A stretch of 64,000 nucleotides of DNA, from assembly GCF_963675585.1 (NCBI RefSeq), contig NZ_OY776414.1, forward strand, positions 1,777,001 through 1,841,000. Reading direction: 5' to 3'. Positions 47,353 through 56,443 of the stretch are shown piece after piece (the stretch's first letter is position 1; every line of letters starts with the position of its first letter). This DNA is from an uncultured Draconibacterium sp. GTDB taxonomy: Bacteria > Bacteroidota > Bacteroidia > Bacteroidales > Prolixibacteraceae. The position numbers were made by a program, and so were the translations under genes. The notes under the pieces were generated by a model. It saw only the letters and a program-made list of their open reading frames with translations. It was not told the origin of the DNA and searched no databases.

Positions 47353-47360
47353 CAAAAATA
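47353..47360 (-). promoter_or_regulatory. -7 element before the sigma factor gene
   Basis: The minus strand reads TATTTTTG, matching TAnnTTTG, 23 bases before the TTG start. No convincing -33 TTTG lies at 19-20 bases. This suggests transcription starting only about 15 bases before the start codon. Confidence 0.4.
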
Positions 47361-47492
47361 TAAATTTAAGAGCTTTCTACTATCCTGTTCCATCTTGCAA
47401 GTTCGTGAAAATTTATCGAAAACCATGTAAATTCAGCTATTTCCAACTTTGTAAGTTGCAAAAAATTATCGGAATACTGAACAAATCCGGCA

Positions 47493-49448
47493 TCAATACC
47501 CCGGATTTTGCAAAGCCTGTTTTTCATCAGCAGTTAGGACCCGGCCGTCTTTCTGGATTCCATCTAGAAAGGATTGCGGCACGGGGCGTAAAACATGAAA
47601 ATCCTGTATGTTTGCTTTTGCCTCCGGATTGTATGCCCTTGCACGGGTTATCAAGGTTTTGGTGCGGCTAAGATCTTCCCAGCGAAGGTATTCTCCTGCA
47701 AGTTCGCGTGAGCGTTCATTGAGTATAAAACAGAGCATACGATCGTAAGTATTCGAATAACCGAGTTTGCTTATAATGTTTTCATCTTGTTCGGGCAAAA
47801 CCATAAAACTGGAAATATGAAGGTCGGTTTTTTCAGTTGTTTCTGTAATATTATTCGATTCGTAATATGAATTCTCGGGCATAAATGAGCGGTTGTTTGT
47901 ATCCCATACCAATTCAGAAAATGGGTACGCCGCTCCCCCGTCGGTATACGCCGAACGATCTTCTCCTTCCTGGTATTGGGCACGTTCGCGAACTGCATTA
48001 ATATACGGCAACGCAGTTTCGTACGATCCCGAGCCCAAAGTTGCCAAACGAATTATTGCCTCGGCTGCCATTAAATACGTTTCTGCCGACCGCGCAACCA
48101 CCATATCACGAACGCCTCTGTTATCGTTTACTGATGTACGTGCTGCATCAAAATGTTTGCTTAGCGAGGGAAAACGATGCAAAGACAACAATGTATTATT
48201 CGACTGGCTGGCATAGGTTACAAAAACATTGGGGATTGGCTTTCCTGTTTTTTCGTCAATAATTGTATTCGCATTATAAATGTTTGGAAAACGCGTGTCT
48301 CCGGGTTGATTGATTACATACATTATTCCCAAATCGCCCTTTTCATAGACTGTCCCAGGCGCAGGCCTGTTTAAACGGTGTTTTGTTCTAAAGGTCTTCC
48401 AAAAACGCGAATCATTCACCATATCATAACAGCCATAAATAAAGTAAGTTGCAGCCAATCGACTGTAGGGACGCATACCGGACAGATCGCGTGCCATTTG
48501 CGGAAGATCATCGTAGCGGGCAGTAAAAACAACCGGCTGAAAATTAAAACCTTCAGTGGCTTTATCCTGATTAAACTGAGCAGAAAGTATCAATTCAGGT
48601 AAAAACTCGTTTCCGCCATCAGGTTTTGTATAATTCCATAAATCGCCAAAATTAGTCGCCAAAGGGTGATTGGCAATTACTTCGTCACAAAGCGACACAA
48701 CATTCTGCAAATCACTTTGTTTTGTCGCCAAATTCCACGAATCATTTATTTCACTGGCACGTAACGAATAAGCTTTTGCCAAAAAATGAGCAGCGGCATC
48801 TTTTGTTAGCTTCATGGGTGCGCCAACATTATCCAGCAGATTGTAGGCATGCGTAAAATCGTCGATTACCTGTTGCAAAACTTTTTCGGATGAAGCTCTG
48901 CTAAATTCTTTTTCAACTGAATTACTGGATTCCAACTTTAAAGGAACATCGCCGTACTGAGCCACAAGACGCAAATAATTATACGCTCTAAAAAAATAAC
49001 CTTCGCCCAAAGAACGATATTTTATGTCGATATTGGATGTTTCCAGCTTTGTTGCTGATTCGATCAATAAATTAGCCAGGCCAATTCCAATATACATTTC
49101 ATTCCACAAATTATCAGTAGCTACAGTATTTGTATTCATTGGCGGCACTTCCGATTTTAATCCTCCGTCGTATGAATTCCAAACCCCATTTGAATCGTCA
49201 CCGCCAACATGAAATTCATCGGTTCCGGAATTGCACATTGAGAACATCACTTCGCCGCCAAAAGGATTATCCAATACCTGAAAATAGGTACCAGCAGAAA
49301 GTGACATAACTCCTACTTCTGTTTTATAAAAGTCAAGACTGCGCTGTGTTGTCAGTTCTTCCTCAAGAAAATCTTTACACGAGCCCATCACCGTTATCAG
49401 AATAACCAGCAACAGTAATTTTAAATTGTATTTTATTTCAGTCTTCAT
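47493..49448 (-). CDS. SusD/RagB-family glycan-binding lipoprotein (pair 4)
   Basis: This 651-residue protein starts at ATG 49448; the lipoprotein signal ends VMGSC followed by KDFLEEE, an acidic stretch typical of surface export. Hallmarks are GEGYFFRAYNYLRLVAQYGDVP, SAETYLMAAEAIIRLA, LNERSRELAGEYLRWEDL and the ending ADEKQALQNPGY. It is paralogous to SusD3 over its whole length. The start is 27 bases after the susC4 stop. No clear hairpin terminator follows; only a 6-bp stem near 47448 is visible before the sigma gene, so read-through into the sigma/FecR genes is possible. Confidence 0.95.
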   Translation of the reverse strand: MKTEIKYNLKLLLLVILITVMGSCKDFLEEELTTQRSLDFYKTEVGVMSLSAGTYFQVLDNPFGGEVMFSMCNSGTDEFHVGGDDSNGVWNSYDGGLKSEVPPMNTNTVATDNLWNEMYIGIGLANLLIESATKLETSNIDIKYRSLGEGYFFRAYNYLRLVAQYGDVPLKLESSNSVEKEFSRASSEKVLQQVIDDFTHAYNLLDNVGAPMKLTKDAAAHFLAKAYSLRASEINDSWNLATKQSDLQNVVSLCDEVIANHPLATNFGDLWNYTKPDGGNEFLPELILSAQFNQDKATEGFNFQPVVFTARYDDLPQMARDLSGMRPYSRLAATYFIYGCYDMVNDSRFWKTFRTKHRLNRPAPGTVYEKGDLGIMYVINQPGDTRFPNIYNANTIIDEKTGKPIPNVFVTYASQSNNTLLSLHRFPSLSKHFDAARTSVNDNRGVRDMVVARSAETYLMAAEAIIRLATLGSGSYETALPYINAVRERAQYQEGEDRSAYTDGGAAYPFSELVWDTNNRSFMPENSYYESNNITETTEKTDLHISSFMVLPEQDENIISKLGYSNTYDRMLCFILNERSRELAGEYLRWEDLSRTKTLITRARAYNPEAKANIQDFHVLRPVPQSFLDGIQKDGRVLTADEKQALQNPGY

Positions 49449-49475
49449 TAAAATATTTCTTTACATTACTGATAA

Positions 49476-52400
49476 TCAAAACTCCACATTAATCCCGAAT
49501 GTATAACCCCGGTTCCAGTTCGAAGTTCCCAAATCCATGTCGATCCAATCAATATTTCGAAATACAATACCCGGATTTACCGCCTGAGCATTTAGTTTAA
49601 CAGCACCTAATTTCCATTTGTCTGTTAGTTTTGTTGGCAAGCTATACGCCAGCGAAATGTTTCTGACCTTAAGAAAAGAAGCTTCTTTATACCCCAAAAT
49701 TCCGTAAAACGGATCACCGCTTGCCTCTGTGTAAATGGGTTTCTGATATTCTGCTTGTTTGTTATTTTCGTTGTAATAGCTTATTTCTCTCTGATTGAAA
49801 CGTCCGGTCTGATATTCACCACCCGTATCGTATAAATATCCTAAACGGCCAAACAAAAATGCTGATAACTCGAAACTCTTAAAGCTGAATGTATTGGTCA
49901 TACCCAAAATATATTTTGGACGTGTATTTCCAATAATAACACGATCGTTGTTTGCATCAATACTGTAGTCTCCGTTTTGATCAACCGGACGTGACATACC
50001 GGCTGCAAACGAATGCCCGTTATCATTAAACTTCTCCATTTCACCAGCATCACTTTCCTGCCAAACTCCGGCCGACTCGTAACCATAAATTACACTCTGG
50101 GGCTGATTGATAAACCAACCGTTGTTGATATCATTATCAATTCCATTTGCAAGACTTACAATTTTGTCATTCGACCAGGAAAAATTAAAGTTGCTTGTCC
50201 AAAGAAATTTTCGACTGGTAACATTAACCGTATTCAGAGTTACATCTACTCCCCTGTTTTTTGTCTCACCAATGTTGGCAAAAGTGGTATAATAACCGGT
50301 CACCGAAGGAATACTCATTTCCATTAACAAGTCAGATGTTCTGGATTTATAGACATCTAAAACGCCATTGATACGACCGTCAAATACAGAAAAGTCAATA
50401 CCCACATTGTATTGGATCGTTTTTTCCCATCCCAATTCCTGATTTGCCAGAATTGTTGATGTTTTTGAACCTGGCAAAGAACCGTATCCCTGCGCGTAAA
50501 ACAAAGATGTTAATCCACCTTGAGTTGAATACGGATCAATTGCTGAATTTCCTGTGGCACCAACTCCAACACGTAATTTTAACTGATCGATCCAATCGGC
50601 ATTTGCAATAAAATCTTCATCATCCAGGCGCCACCCGAAAGCTGCACTCGGAAAGAATGTCCACTTGTGTCCTTCTGCCAACTGACTGGCTCCATCGTAG
50701 CGTCCCGATACGGTCAATAAATATTTTTGATCGTAGTTGTAGTTTACGCGTGCCATAAACGACATCAATTGTTTTTCTGTAATTCCGGAACTCCAATCTG
50801 ACAGACTTACGTATTCCTGCGAAATTGCATTCCATTTCTGACTCGAAAAAGGAATATTGTCAGCGGCCATATAACTGTACTCATTTTTAAATGCTGTTTG
50901 ACTTTGTAATAAAGTCACTCCAAATGCATGTTTTTTAAAGCTTTTATCGAAGTACAATAAATTATCGAGCGTATAACTAAAGGTTTGGTTTTTTAATAAG
51001 GAAGCAAAGTTCGAGCCTGTTCGAATTACCGATTTCCCATCCAAATAAACGCCATCGCGATAAGTAGAAAAATCAGGGCCAAAATTTAAGCGATATTTTA
51101 AACCTTCCAATTTGGGTGACAATTGTCCAAAATCAATTGAAGTGTAGAAGCTTCCCATTGCCCGGTAAGTTGATCTCTGATCCTGAGAATAGTTCCATTC
51201 ATCCACAACTGTTTTTACACCGTTGTCTCCACCTGGATATTCTACACGCGTTCCATCCTCGTTATAAGGAAGTGTATAACTAAAAACCATACGTGCCGAC
51301 CGGTACAATCCGGTTTGATTAATAATACTGTTTCGTCCTACTGTAGATTGCCCAAATTCTGTTAAACTGAAATTTCCGTTAATGCTCCCTCCCATCGTAA
51401 ACCATTCTGTTGGTGTAATATCAAAACTGGTCCGAATGGTGTATCGTTTATAACTCTGACCTTTAACCGTTCCCTGGTTGTTTAAATATCCAAACGATAC
51501 ATATCTGTTCATTTTACTGCTTCCACCGCTGGCACTTAAGGTGTGTTCATGAGTTACACCTGTTCGGGTAACAATTGATGTCCAGTCGGTTGTAGTCAGC
51601 ATGGAAGGGTCCCACCTCCCTGTTGTCCAACCTTTTTCAATGTTAGACCAAGCCACAGGATCGGAAGATCCCAGGAAAATCAGATAATCATTTTCGAGGG
51701 TCGGGTTATCGGCACTGGGATATATGGCAGGATTAGAATAGTATTTTGCCCATCGACGCCATTCTATATAATCGCCGGCATTCATCAACTTACTGTCATC
51801 TTGCAGGGTTTCAATGGTAACGGTACTATTGTAGTTCAATGTCATCTGCCCGTTCTTGCCCTTTTTTGTTGTAATAAGAATTACTCCGTTGGCACCTCTT
51901 GAACCGTAAATTGCAGTTGCCGATGCATCTTTTAAAATATCAATCGACTCAATATCATGAACATTGAGGTTGTCAACACCTCCAAGAATAACATTCTGGT
52001 CTTCGTCTATTAAATTGGTAACCAAAGGAATACCATCGACAACATACAAGGGGGCGTTTGAGGCGGTTAAGGAACGTACGCCCCTGATGCTAATACTTCC
52101 AAATTGTCCGGGGCGTTCACTTGAAGTCACGTCAACACCGGCAGCCTTTCCCTGCACAGCCTGAATAAGATTGTTTACCGGACGGGATGTAATTTCGTTT
52201 GCGTCGATACTTACCAAAGCCCCGGTAATATCCGATTTCTTTTGAACACCATATCCAATAGCAACCACTTCTTCCAGATCAATGTCGCTAACTACCATTG
52301 TTACATTGATAATTGTTTGCAGGCGAACTTCCATTTCCTGCGGTTGCATGCCTATAAAAGAATATTGCAGAACAGAATTGGAAGGAACATTCGGCAATGT

Positions 52401-52847
52401 ATAATTCCCTTCAGAATCGGTAACAGTGCCCCGGCTGGTTCCTTTTAATATTACAGTAACACCGTGCAGCGATTCTCCGTTAATGTCGCTTACTTTACCA
52501 CTTATGTTAATCTGCTGTTGAAAAAGCAGGTCGTTGCCCGATATTTCAGTTGAGGTTAATAAAATGAAGCGGTCTTTAATTTTATATGCAACATCTGTTC
52601 CTTCGAACAATTCATCAAGAACATCGGAAATTTTTTTATCCGAAACGTTAATAGAAACTATTCTGTTAACGTTAACGATTCGCTCGCTATACATAAAATA
52701 ATATTCACTTTGCTCCTCAATATTGTGCAAAACCTCCTTAATTGTAGAACTCTTCATATTGAGATTTAGCATTCGCGACTGAGAGTAAGCTCCTATAGAA
52801 AAGACACTTACAACAGTATACAATATCAATAAAATTTTAACCTTCAT
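49476..52847 (-). CDS. SusC-type TonB-dependent transporter with N-terminal STN domain (pair 4)
   Basis: The start is ATG 52847 (1123 residues); the frame is open one codon further to a TTG. After the signal peptide (IGAYSQ), residues of about 26-95 form an STN domain (MLNLNMKSSTIKEVLHNIEE, YYFMYSERIVNV, KKISDVLDELFEGTDVAYKI). Then come the CarboxypepD_reg-like domain (ISGKVSDINGESLHGV), EEVVAIGYGVQKKSD, the plug (FGSISIRGVRSL, YVVDGIPLV, ILKDASATAIYGSRGANG) and a barrel ending YTFGINVEF. The STN domain marks it as a signalling transducer that contacts a FecR protein, and the only FecR in the window is 2.9 kb downstream. With SusD4 it forms one transporter, paralogous to pair 3. Confidence 0.96.
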   Translation of the reverse strand: MKVKILLILYTVVSVFSIGAYSQSRMLNLNMKSSTIKEVLHNIEEQSEYYFMYSERIVNVNRIVSINVSDKKISDVLDELFEGTDVAYKIKDRFILLTSTEISGNDLLFQQQINISGKVSDINGESLHGVTVILKGTSRGTVTDSEGNYTLPNVPSNSVLQYSFIGMQPQEMEVRLQTIINVTMVVSDIDLEEVVAIGYGVQKKSDITGALVSIDANEITSRPVNNLIQAVQGKAAGVDVTSSERPGQFGSISIRGVRSLTASNAPLYVVDGIPLVTNLIDEDQNVILGGVDNLNVHDIESIDILKDASATAIYGSRGANGVILITTKKGKNGQMTLNYNSTVTIETLQDDSKLMNAGDYIEWRRWAKYYSNPAIYPSADNPTLENDYLIFLGSSDPVAWSNIEKGWTTGRWDPSMLTTTDWTSIVTRTGVTHEHTLSASGGSSKMNRYVSFGYLNNQGTVKGQSYKRYTIRTSFDITPTEWFTMGGSINGNFSLTEFGQSTVGRNSIINQTGLYRSARMVFSYTLPYNEDGTRVEYPGGDNGVKTVVDEWNYSQDQRSTYRAMGSFYTSIDFGQLSPKLEGLKYRLNFGPDFSTYRDGVYLDGKSVIRTGSNFASLLKNQTFSYTLDNLLYFDKSFKKHAFGVTLLQSQTAFKNEYSYMAADNIPFSSQKWNAISQEYVSLSDWSSGITEKQLMSFMARVNYNYDQKYLLTVSGRYDGASQLAEGHKWTFFPSAAFGWRLDDEDFIANADWIDQLKLRVGVGATGNSAIDPYSTQGGLTSLFYAQGYGSLPGSKTSTILANQELGWEKTIQYNVGIDFSVFDGRINGVLDVYKSRTSDLLMEMSIPSVTGYYTTFANIGETKNRGVDVTLNTVNVTSRKFLWTSNFNFSWSNDKIVSLANGIDNDINNGWFINQPQSVIYGYESAGVWQESDAGEMEKFNDNGHSFAAGMSRPVDQNGDYSIDANNDRVIIGNTRPKYILGMTNTFSFKSFELSAFLFGRLGYLYDTGGEYQTGRFNQREISYYNENNKQAEYQKPIYTEASGDPFYGILGYKEASFLKVRNISLAYSLPTKLTDKWKLGAVKLNAQAVNPGIVFRNIDWIDMDLGTSNWNRGYTFGINVEF

Positions 52848-53033
52848 CAATTCTACTGGTTTTCAAATATTGAAAATATACCATATTCCAAGACAACAGA
52901 CATACTTTTCAAATTTTTATTTCATTGATTATTAACAAGCAGATATTTCCTGGCGAATGTGCATGACTTGCTCAACGGTTTTTACAGGAATATTCGCATC
53001 AAAAAAAAGTACCTGCAACACCTGGAAATAAAG

Positions 53034-55088
53034 TTAATTTCTGCGCCCTTCTCTAATTTGTTTTTCATCCTTCTCAATAAGATCTTCCAGCTTATTCACC
53101 GGACGTTCCAAATCGTAAGGAATTGGCAGTTGATTAAATTGCTGAAAATAAAGTAAACAAGCATCCTTCCATTCCTGTGCATTTAAACTCTGCTCCCTTA
53201 ATTTTTTTTGAACGGCTGCAAATCGCTCTGTATCAACATACGATTCTGATTTGTCCCAAATCTTCTGAAATCCACGAACTTTTTGAACACCGGAGTCATA
53301 ATGAAAACAAAGATCGTCCCAAAGAGTGCGGCCACTTTTCATTTTGTAATCCCAGGGCAAATGATGAAACCACAGCAAATATTTTTCAGGACAGGTTTCA
53401 GGATCGTTGAATTGCTGTGAAAGCGGCTGGTGGTACTGACTGACTGCATTACTGCCGCTTGTAGTTCGATTGAACCCAATTCCCAGCGAATCTGCCCGGT
53501 GGTAATACGGAGGAGTCCAGTCTTTTCTCATACCCGATGGTGCCCACCACGGTCCCGGTCCGTAATGATGATGAGCAGCAAAAATATGATGCAATCCCAA
53601 AGGCATCATATAATCAACAGCTGCCTCACGACTGTCAAGCATCAACTCTTTTACTGCTTTCACAAAATCAGCATCGTCTTCAGTATTCGAAACGTTCCCA
53701 AATGTCAACTTTACCCACTCGTCGGCAATTTGTTCACTGGTTAGTGTATTGTCCCAGGCCAACCGACCAAAAGCATACCAGTTAGCCTGAGCAAAGTGAT
53801 GTCCGCACCAGTTAATGTCCGAGCCAACATTTGAAACGCCTGCAATGGCGCTGTATTTCTGCTTAAAAATACTTCCATCGGTACAACGTGCTACGGTACT
53901 TCCCTTCCCTTTCTGGAAAGTATCGCTATTTAAAACTTCTTCCCACATTGTGGCCAAAAACACCATATGAACTGAGTGTCCAAGGTACTCCTGCGTAATC
54001 TGAAACTCCGGCATCACACCGGTACCTTTCATCGCACCAAACAAAGGACTGAATGGTTCGCGTGGTTGAAAATCAATCGGTCCGTTTTTTACCTGAACAA
54101 TCACATTGTCGCGAAATGTTCCGTCGAGTGGCATAAATTCGGAATAGGCCTGTTTTGCACGATCCTCGTCTGAAGGATTATATACAAATGCCCGCCACAT
54201 TACAATCCCTCCCTGAGCTTTTAAAGCATCAGCCATCATGTTTGCTCCATCGGCGTGTGTACGTCCAAAGTTTTGAGGCCCGGGTTGCCCTTCACTGTTG
54301 GCTTTCACCAAAAAACCGCCAAAATCAGGAATAAGCTTGTATATTTCATTCACCTTATTTTTCCACCAAACTACTACTTCCTGATTTAAAGGATCGGAAG
54401 TGGAAAGCCCTCCAATAACTGAAGGAGAAGCAAAATTAACCGCTAAATATGTTTGAATTCCATAGGGTCGCAGTATATCTGCAATTTCGCGTACCCGATT
54501 CAAATACTCCGGAGTCAGAATTTTTGGAGAAGCATTTACATTGTTCAATACTGTTCCGTTAATACCAATTGAAGCATTGGCGCGTGCATATTCAGTCCAT
54601 CGTTTCTTGTCTTCCTGAGTAACTTTAAACGCTTCACTTCCCGGATGCCAAAATATAGACTGGCCGGCATATCCACGTTCAATGGTCCCATCCAGATTAT
54701 CCCAGTGGTTGAGTATTCGAAGATCGTATGAAGGATTAAAAATTCCGTTAAAATCAGAGGATTGCGTTTGCTGTTTACGCAACATTTCAAAAGCACCATA
54801 TAAAAGTCCTGCTTCGGTATTTGACTCAATTTGATTTTCGGATAAGAGAAATCCATCACCCTGAAGTTTTTTAGTTTTCGCAAGTTTCAAAACCACAGTA
54901 TGCCCGGCTTTTCCCTGCCACATATTTTGCAACTCAATTTTTGCAATTTCAATGATTGGCGATTGTTTTGAACACTCAACATTTACAGTTGATGTACTTT
55001 GGGCACGAAGCCAGAGTTTGTGGCCATCTTCGGCATGTAATCCAATGCAAATTAAAATAAAAAACAGTGAGAAAATAGAAGTTTTCAT
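53034..55088 (-). CDS. GH67 alpha-glucuronidase
   Basis: This 684-residue protein starts at ATG 55088; the signal peptide ends near GLHAED, so it is exported, most likely to the periplasm. The GH67 layout is complete: N-terminal alpha/beta domain, barrel with RILNHWDNLDG, the acid Glu266 (KANSEGQPGP), and the pair Asp339 (GPIDFQPREP) and Glu367 (FQITQEYLG). The 28-residue spacing of the pair is the same as in characterised GH67 enzymes. The late HHHYGPGPWW and YHRADSLGIGFNRT segments are family signatures. The reaction removes 4-O-methyl-glucuronic acid or GlcA from the non-reducing end of xylo-oligosaccharides. It stands alone (227 bases from the AKR gene, 186 from susC4) and links this cluster to glucuronoxylan. 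Assignment very secure. Confidence 0.96.
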   Translation of the reverse strand: MKTSIFSLFFILICIGLHAEDGHKLWLRAQSTSTVNVECSKQSPIIEIAKIELQNMWQGKAGHTVVLKLAKTKKLQGDGFLLSENQIESNTEAGLLYGAFEMLRKQQTQSSDFNGIFNPSYDLRILNHWDNLDGTIERGYAGQSIFWHPGSEAFKVTQEDKKRWTEYARANASIGINGTVLNNVNASPKILTPEYLNRVREIADILRPYGIQTYLAVNFASPSVIGGLSTSDPLNQEVVVWWKNKVNEIYKLIPDFGGFLVKANSEGQPGPQNFGRTHADGANMMADALKAQGGIVMWRAFVYNPSDEDRAKQAYSEFMPLDGTFRDNVIVQVKNGPIDFQPREPFSPLFGAMKGTGVMPEFQITQEYLGHSVHMVFLATMWEEVLNSDTFQKGKGSTVARCTDGSIFKQKYSAIAGVSNVGSDINWCGHHFAQANWYAFGRLAWDNTLTSEQIADEWVKLTFGNVSNTEDDADFVKAVKELMLDSREAAVDYMMPLGLHHIFAAHHHYGPGPWWAPSGMRKDWTPPYYHRADSLGIGFNRTTSGSNAVSQYHQPLSQQFNDPETCPEKYLLWFHHLPWDYKMKSGRTLWDDLCFHYDSGVQKVRGFQKIWDKSESYVDTERFAAVQKKLREQSLNAQEWKDACLLYFQQFNQLPIPYDLERPVNKLEDLIEKDEKQIREGRRN

Positions 55089-55262
55089 AAGTAATAGTTC
55101 GAAAGATTTAACTAATAAGTGTCAATTCCACGCTGTTCTTAAAGGTAATAAAAACATTGAAAAAGGAGCGTTGTAATGTAATGAAGCAACAAGCTAACAT
55201 TCTTCAACGAGGATCAAACACGATAGGACTGACACTACATAAGCCACTAATACAGAGGCATA

Positions 55263-55293
55263 AGAAAGGGAAGTTACAAGTACTTCCCTTTCT
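55263..55293 (-). terminator. Hairpin after the aldo/keto reductase gene
   Basis: A 12-bp stem (55263-55274 with 55282-55293, AGAAAGGGAAGT type) has a 7-base loop. The minus-strand 3' side is only moderately T-rich (CTTATGCC). It lies 22 bases after the reductase stop and before the GH67 gene. Confidence 0.6.
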
Positions 55294-55315
55294 CAAAATG
55301 CGAGTATTTATCTTG

Positions 55316-56263
55316 TTATTCCCATTCGGGAAATTGCGTGGTATTTAAATCAAGTGTTGAAATTTTTTCCATATCGGCTTTGCTCAATTCGAAATCGAAA
55401 ATATTGAGATTTTCAGTCATGTGTGCTTTTTGTGAGCTGCGTGGAATGGCTACAATACCTCTTTGATAATGCCAGCGTAAACTCACCTGGGCATTGGTTT
55501 TACCGTATTTTTTTCCGATAGAGGCCAGCGTTTCGTTAGTAAACAATTCATTTCTTCCCTGTGCAAAAGGCGACCATGCTTCCATCTGTATTCCGTATTC
55601 CTTAAGTTCTGTCCTGGCTTTTTCCTCTTGAAAAAAGGCATGCGTTTCAACCTGATTTACAGCAGGTTTAACTGTAGCATATGAAAGAAGTTCATCAATC
55701 TGATGTGCTTCGAAATTACTTATCCCAATTGCCCGAATCTTACCTTCCTTGTACAATTCTTCCATGGCTTTCCACGAGCCTTTTACATCGCTGCGCGGGC
55801 GATGAATCAGATATAAATCGAGATATTCGAGTCCGAGCTTATCGAGCGAAGTCTGAAAAGCTTTTTTAGCAGATTCGTAACCATAGTCATCGACCCAAAG
55901 TTTCGAGGTAACAAAAAGTTCTTCACGTTTGATGCCACTTTTTTCAATTCCGGCGCCAACCGCAGCCTCATTTCCGTAAATGGTAGCTGTGTCAATTAAT
56001 CGGTATCCCAAAGAAATAGCTTCCGAAACACAACGAATTCCCAAATCATCATTCAGATACAATGTGCCAAATCCAAGAATTGGCATTTTTACACCGTTGT
56101 TTAGTGTTACATTTTCAATTGAAATTTCAGGTGTTTTAGTACCACCTGCTGCAAAAAGTTTTGTGGTTCCGAGCCCCATAAATAGCGTAGCGGCAGTAAA
56201 TGCAGCACTGCTTTTTAAAAACTCGCTGCGATTCATTTTCCCGGAATTTTTGTTGTTTTTCAT
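55316..56263 (-). CDS. Aldo/keto reductase with N-terminal export-like leader
   Basis: This 315-residue protein starts at ATG 56263. The barrel has the family tetrad Asp91 and Tyr96 (DTATIYGNEA), Lys121 (VTSKLW) and His154 (YLIHRPRS), with GISNFEAHQIDELL and IPRSSQKAHMTENL for NADPH binding. The first about 40 residues (MNRSEFLKSSAAFTAATLFM) look like a Tat-type leader, but one of the two arginines is Ser, so Tat export is doubtful. Ser-Phe-Leu-Lys leaders of this kind are common on Bacteroidota oxidoreductases. It may reduce sugar or uronate aldehydes, but context does not settle this. It sits between the beta-helix gene (with a strong terminator between) and GH67. Confidence 0.9.
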   Translation of the reverse strand: MKNNKNSGKMNRSEFLKSSAAFTAATLFMGLGTTKLFAAGGTKTPEISIENVTLNNGVKMPILGFGTLYLNDDLGIRCVSEAISLGYRLIDTATIYGNEAAVGAGIEKSGIKREELFVTSKLWVDDYGYESAKKAFQTSLDKLGLEYLDLYLIHRPRSDVKGSWKAMEELYKEGKIRAIGISNFEAHQIDELLSYATVKPAVNQVETHAFFQEEKARTELKEYGIQMEAWSPFAQGRNELFTNETLASIGKKYGKTNAQVSLRWHYQRGIVAIPRSSQKAHMTENLNIFDFELSKADMEKISTLDLNTTQFPEWE

Positions 56264-56380
56264 CTTCTCAGTTTTATTGGTTCAGACAGGCAATTTACAA
56301 TTTGCCATTGAAAAAACAATAAAACAGCTTTAACAGTACTTTTACATGTACTATTCTTTCTATAAAAAGTTTTAAATAAA

Positions 56381-56441
56381 AAAGCCTGTTCACCGATAAA
56401 TCGGGAACAGGCTTTCAACTCCAACTAAACTACTTATCTAT
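56381..56441 (-). terminator. Strong rho-independent terminator of the beta-helix operon
   Basis: An 11-bp stem AAAGCCTGTTC / GAACAGGCTTT (56381-56391 with 56405-56415) is extended by an inner CCGA/TCGG stem after a one-base bulge, and is followed on the minus strand by TTTTTTATTT. The box 56421-56441 (minus strand TATAGATAAGTAGTTTAGTTGGAG) lies between the gene stop and the hairpin, as at 7.5, 7.7 and 28.0 kb. Confidence 0.9.
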
Positions 56442-56443
56442 AA

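Noticed and set aside
47440-47470. Small CAACTT/AAGTTG hairpin between susD4 and the sigma gene as a terminator.
   Set aside because: The stem is only 6 bp, and the A/T run lies on the wrong side for the minus strand.
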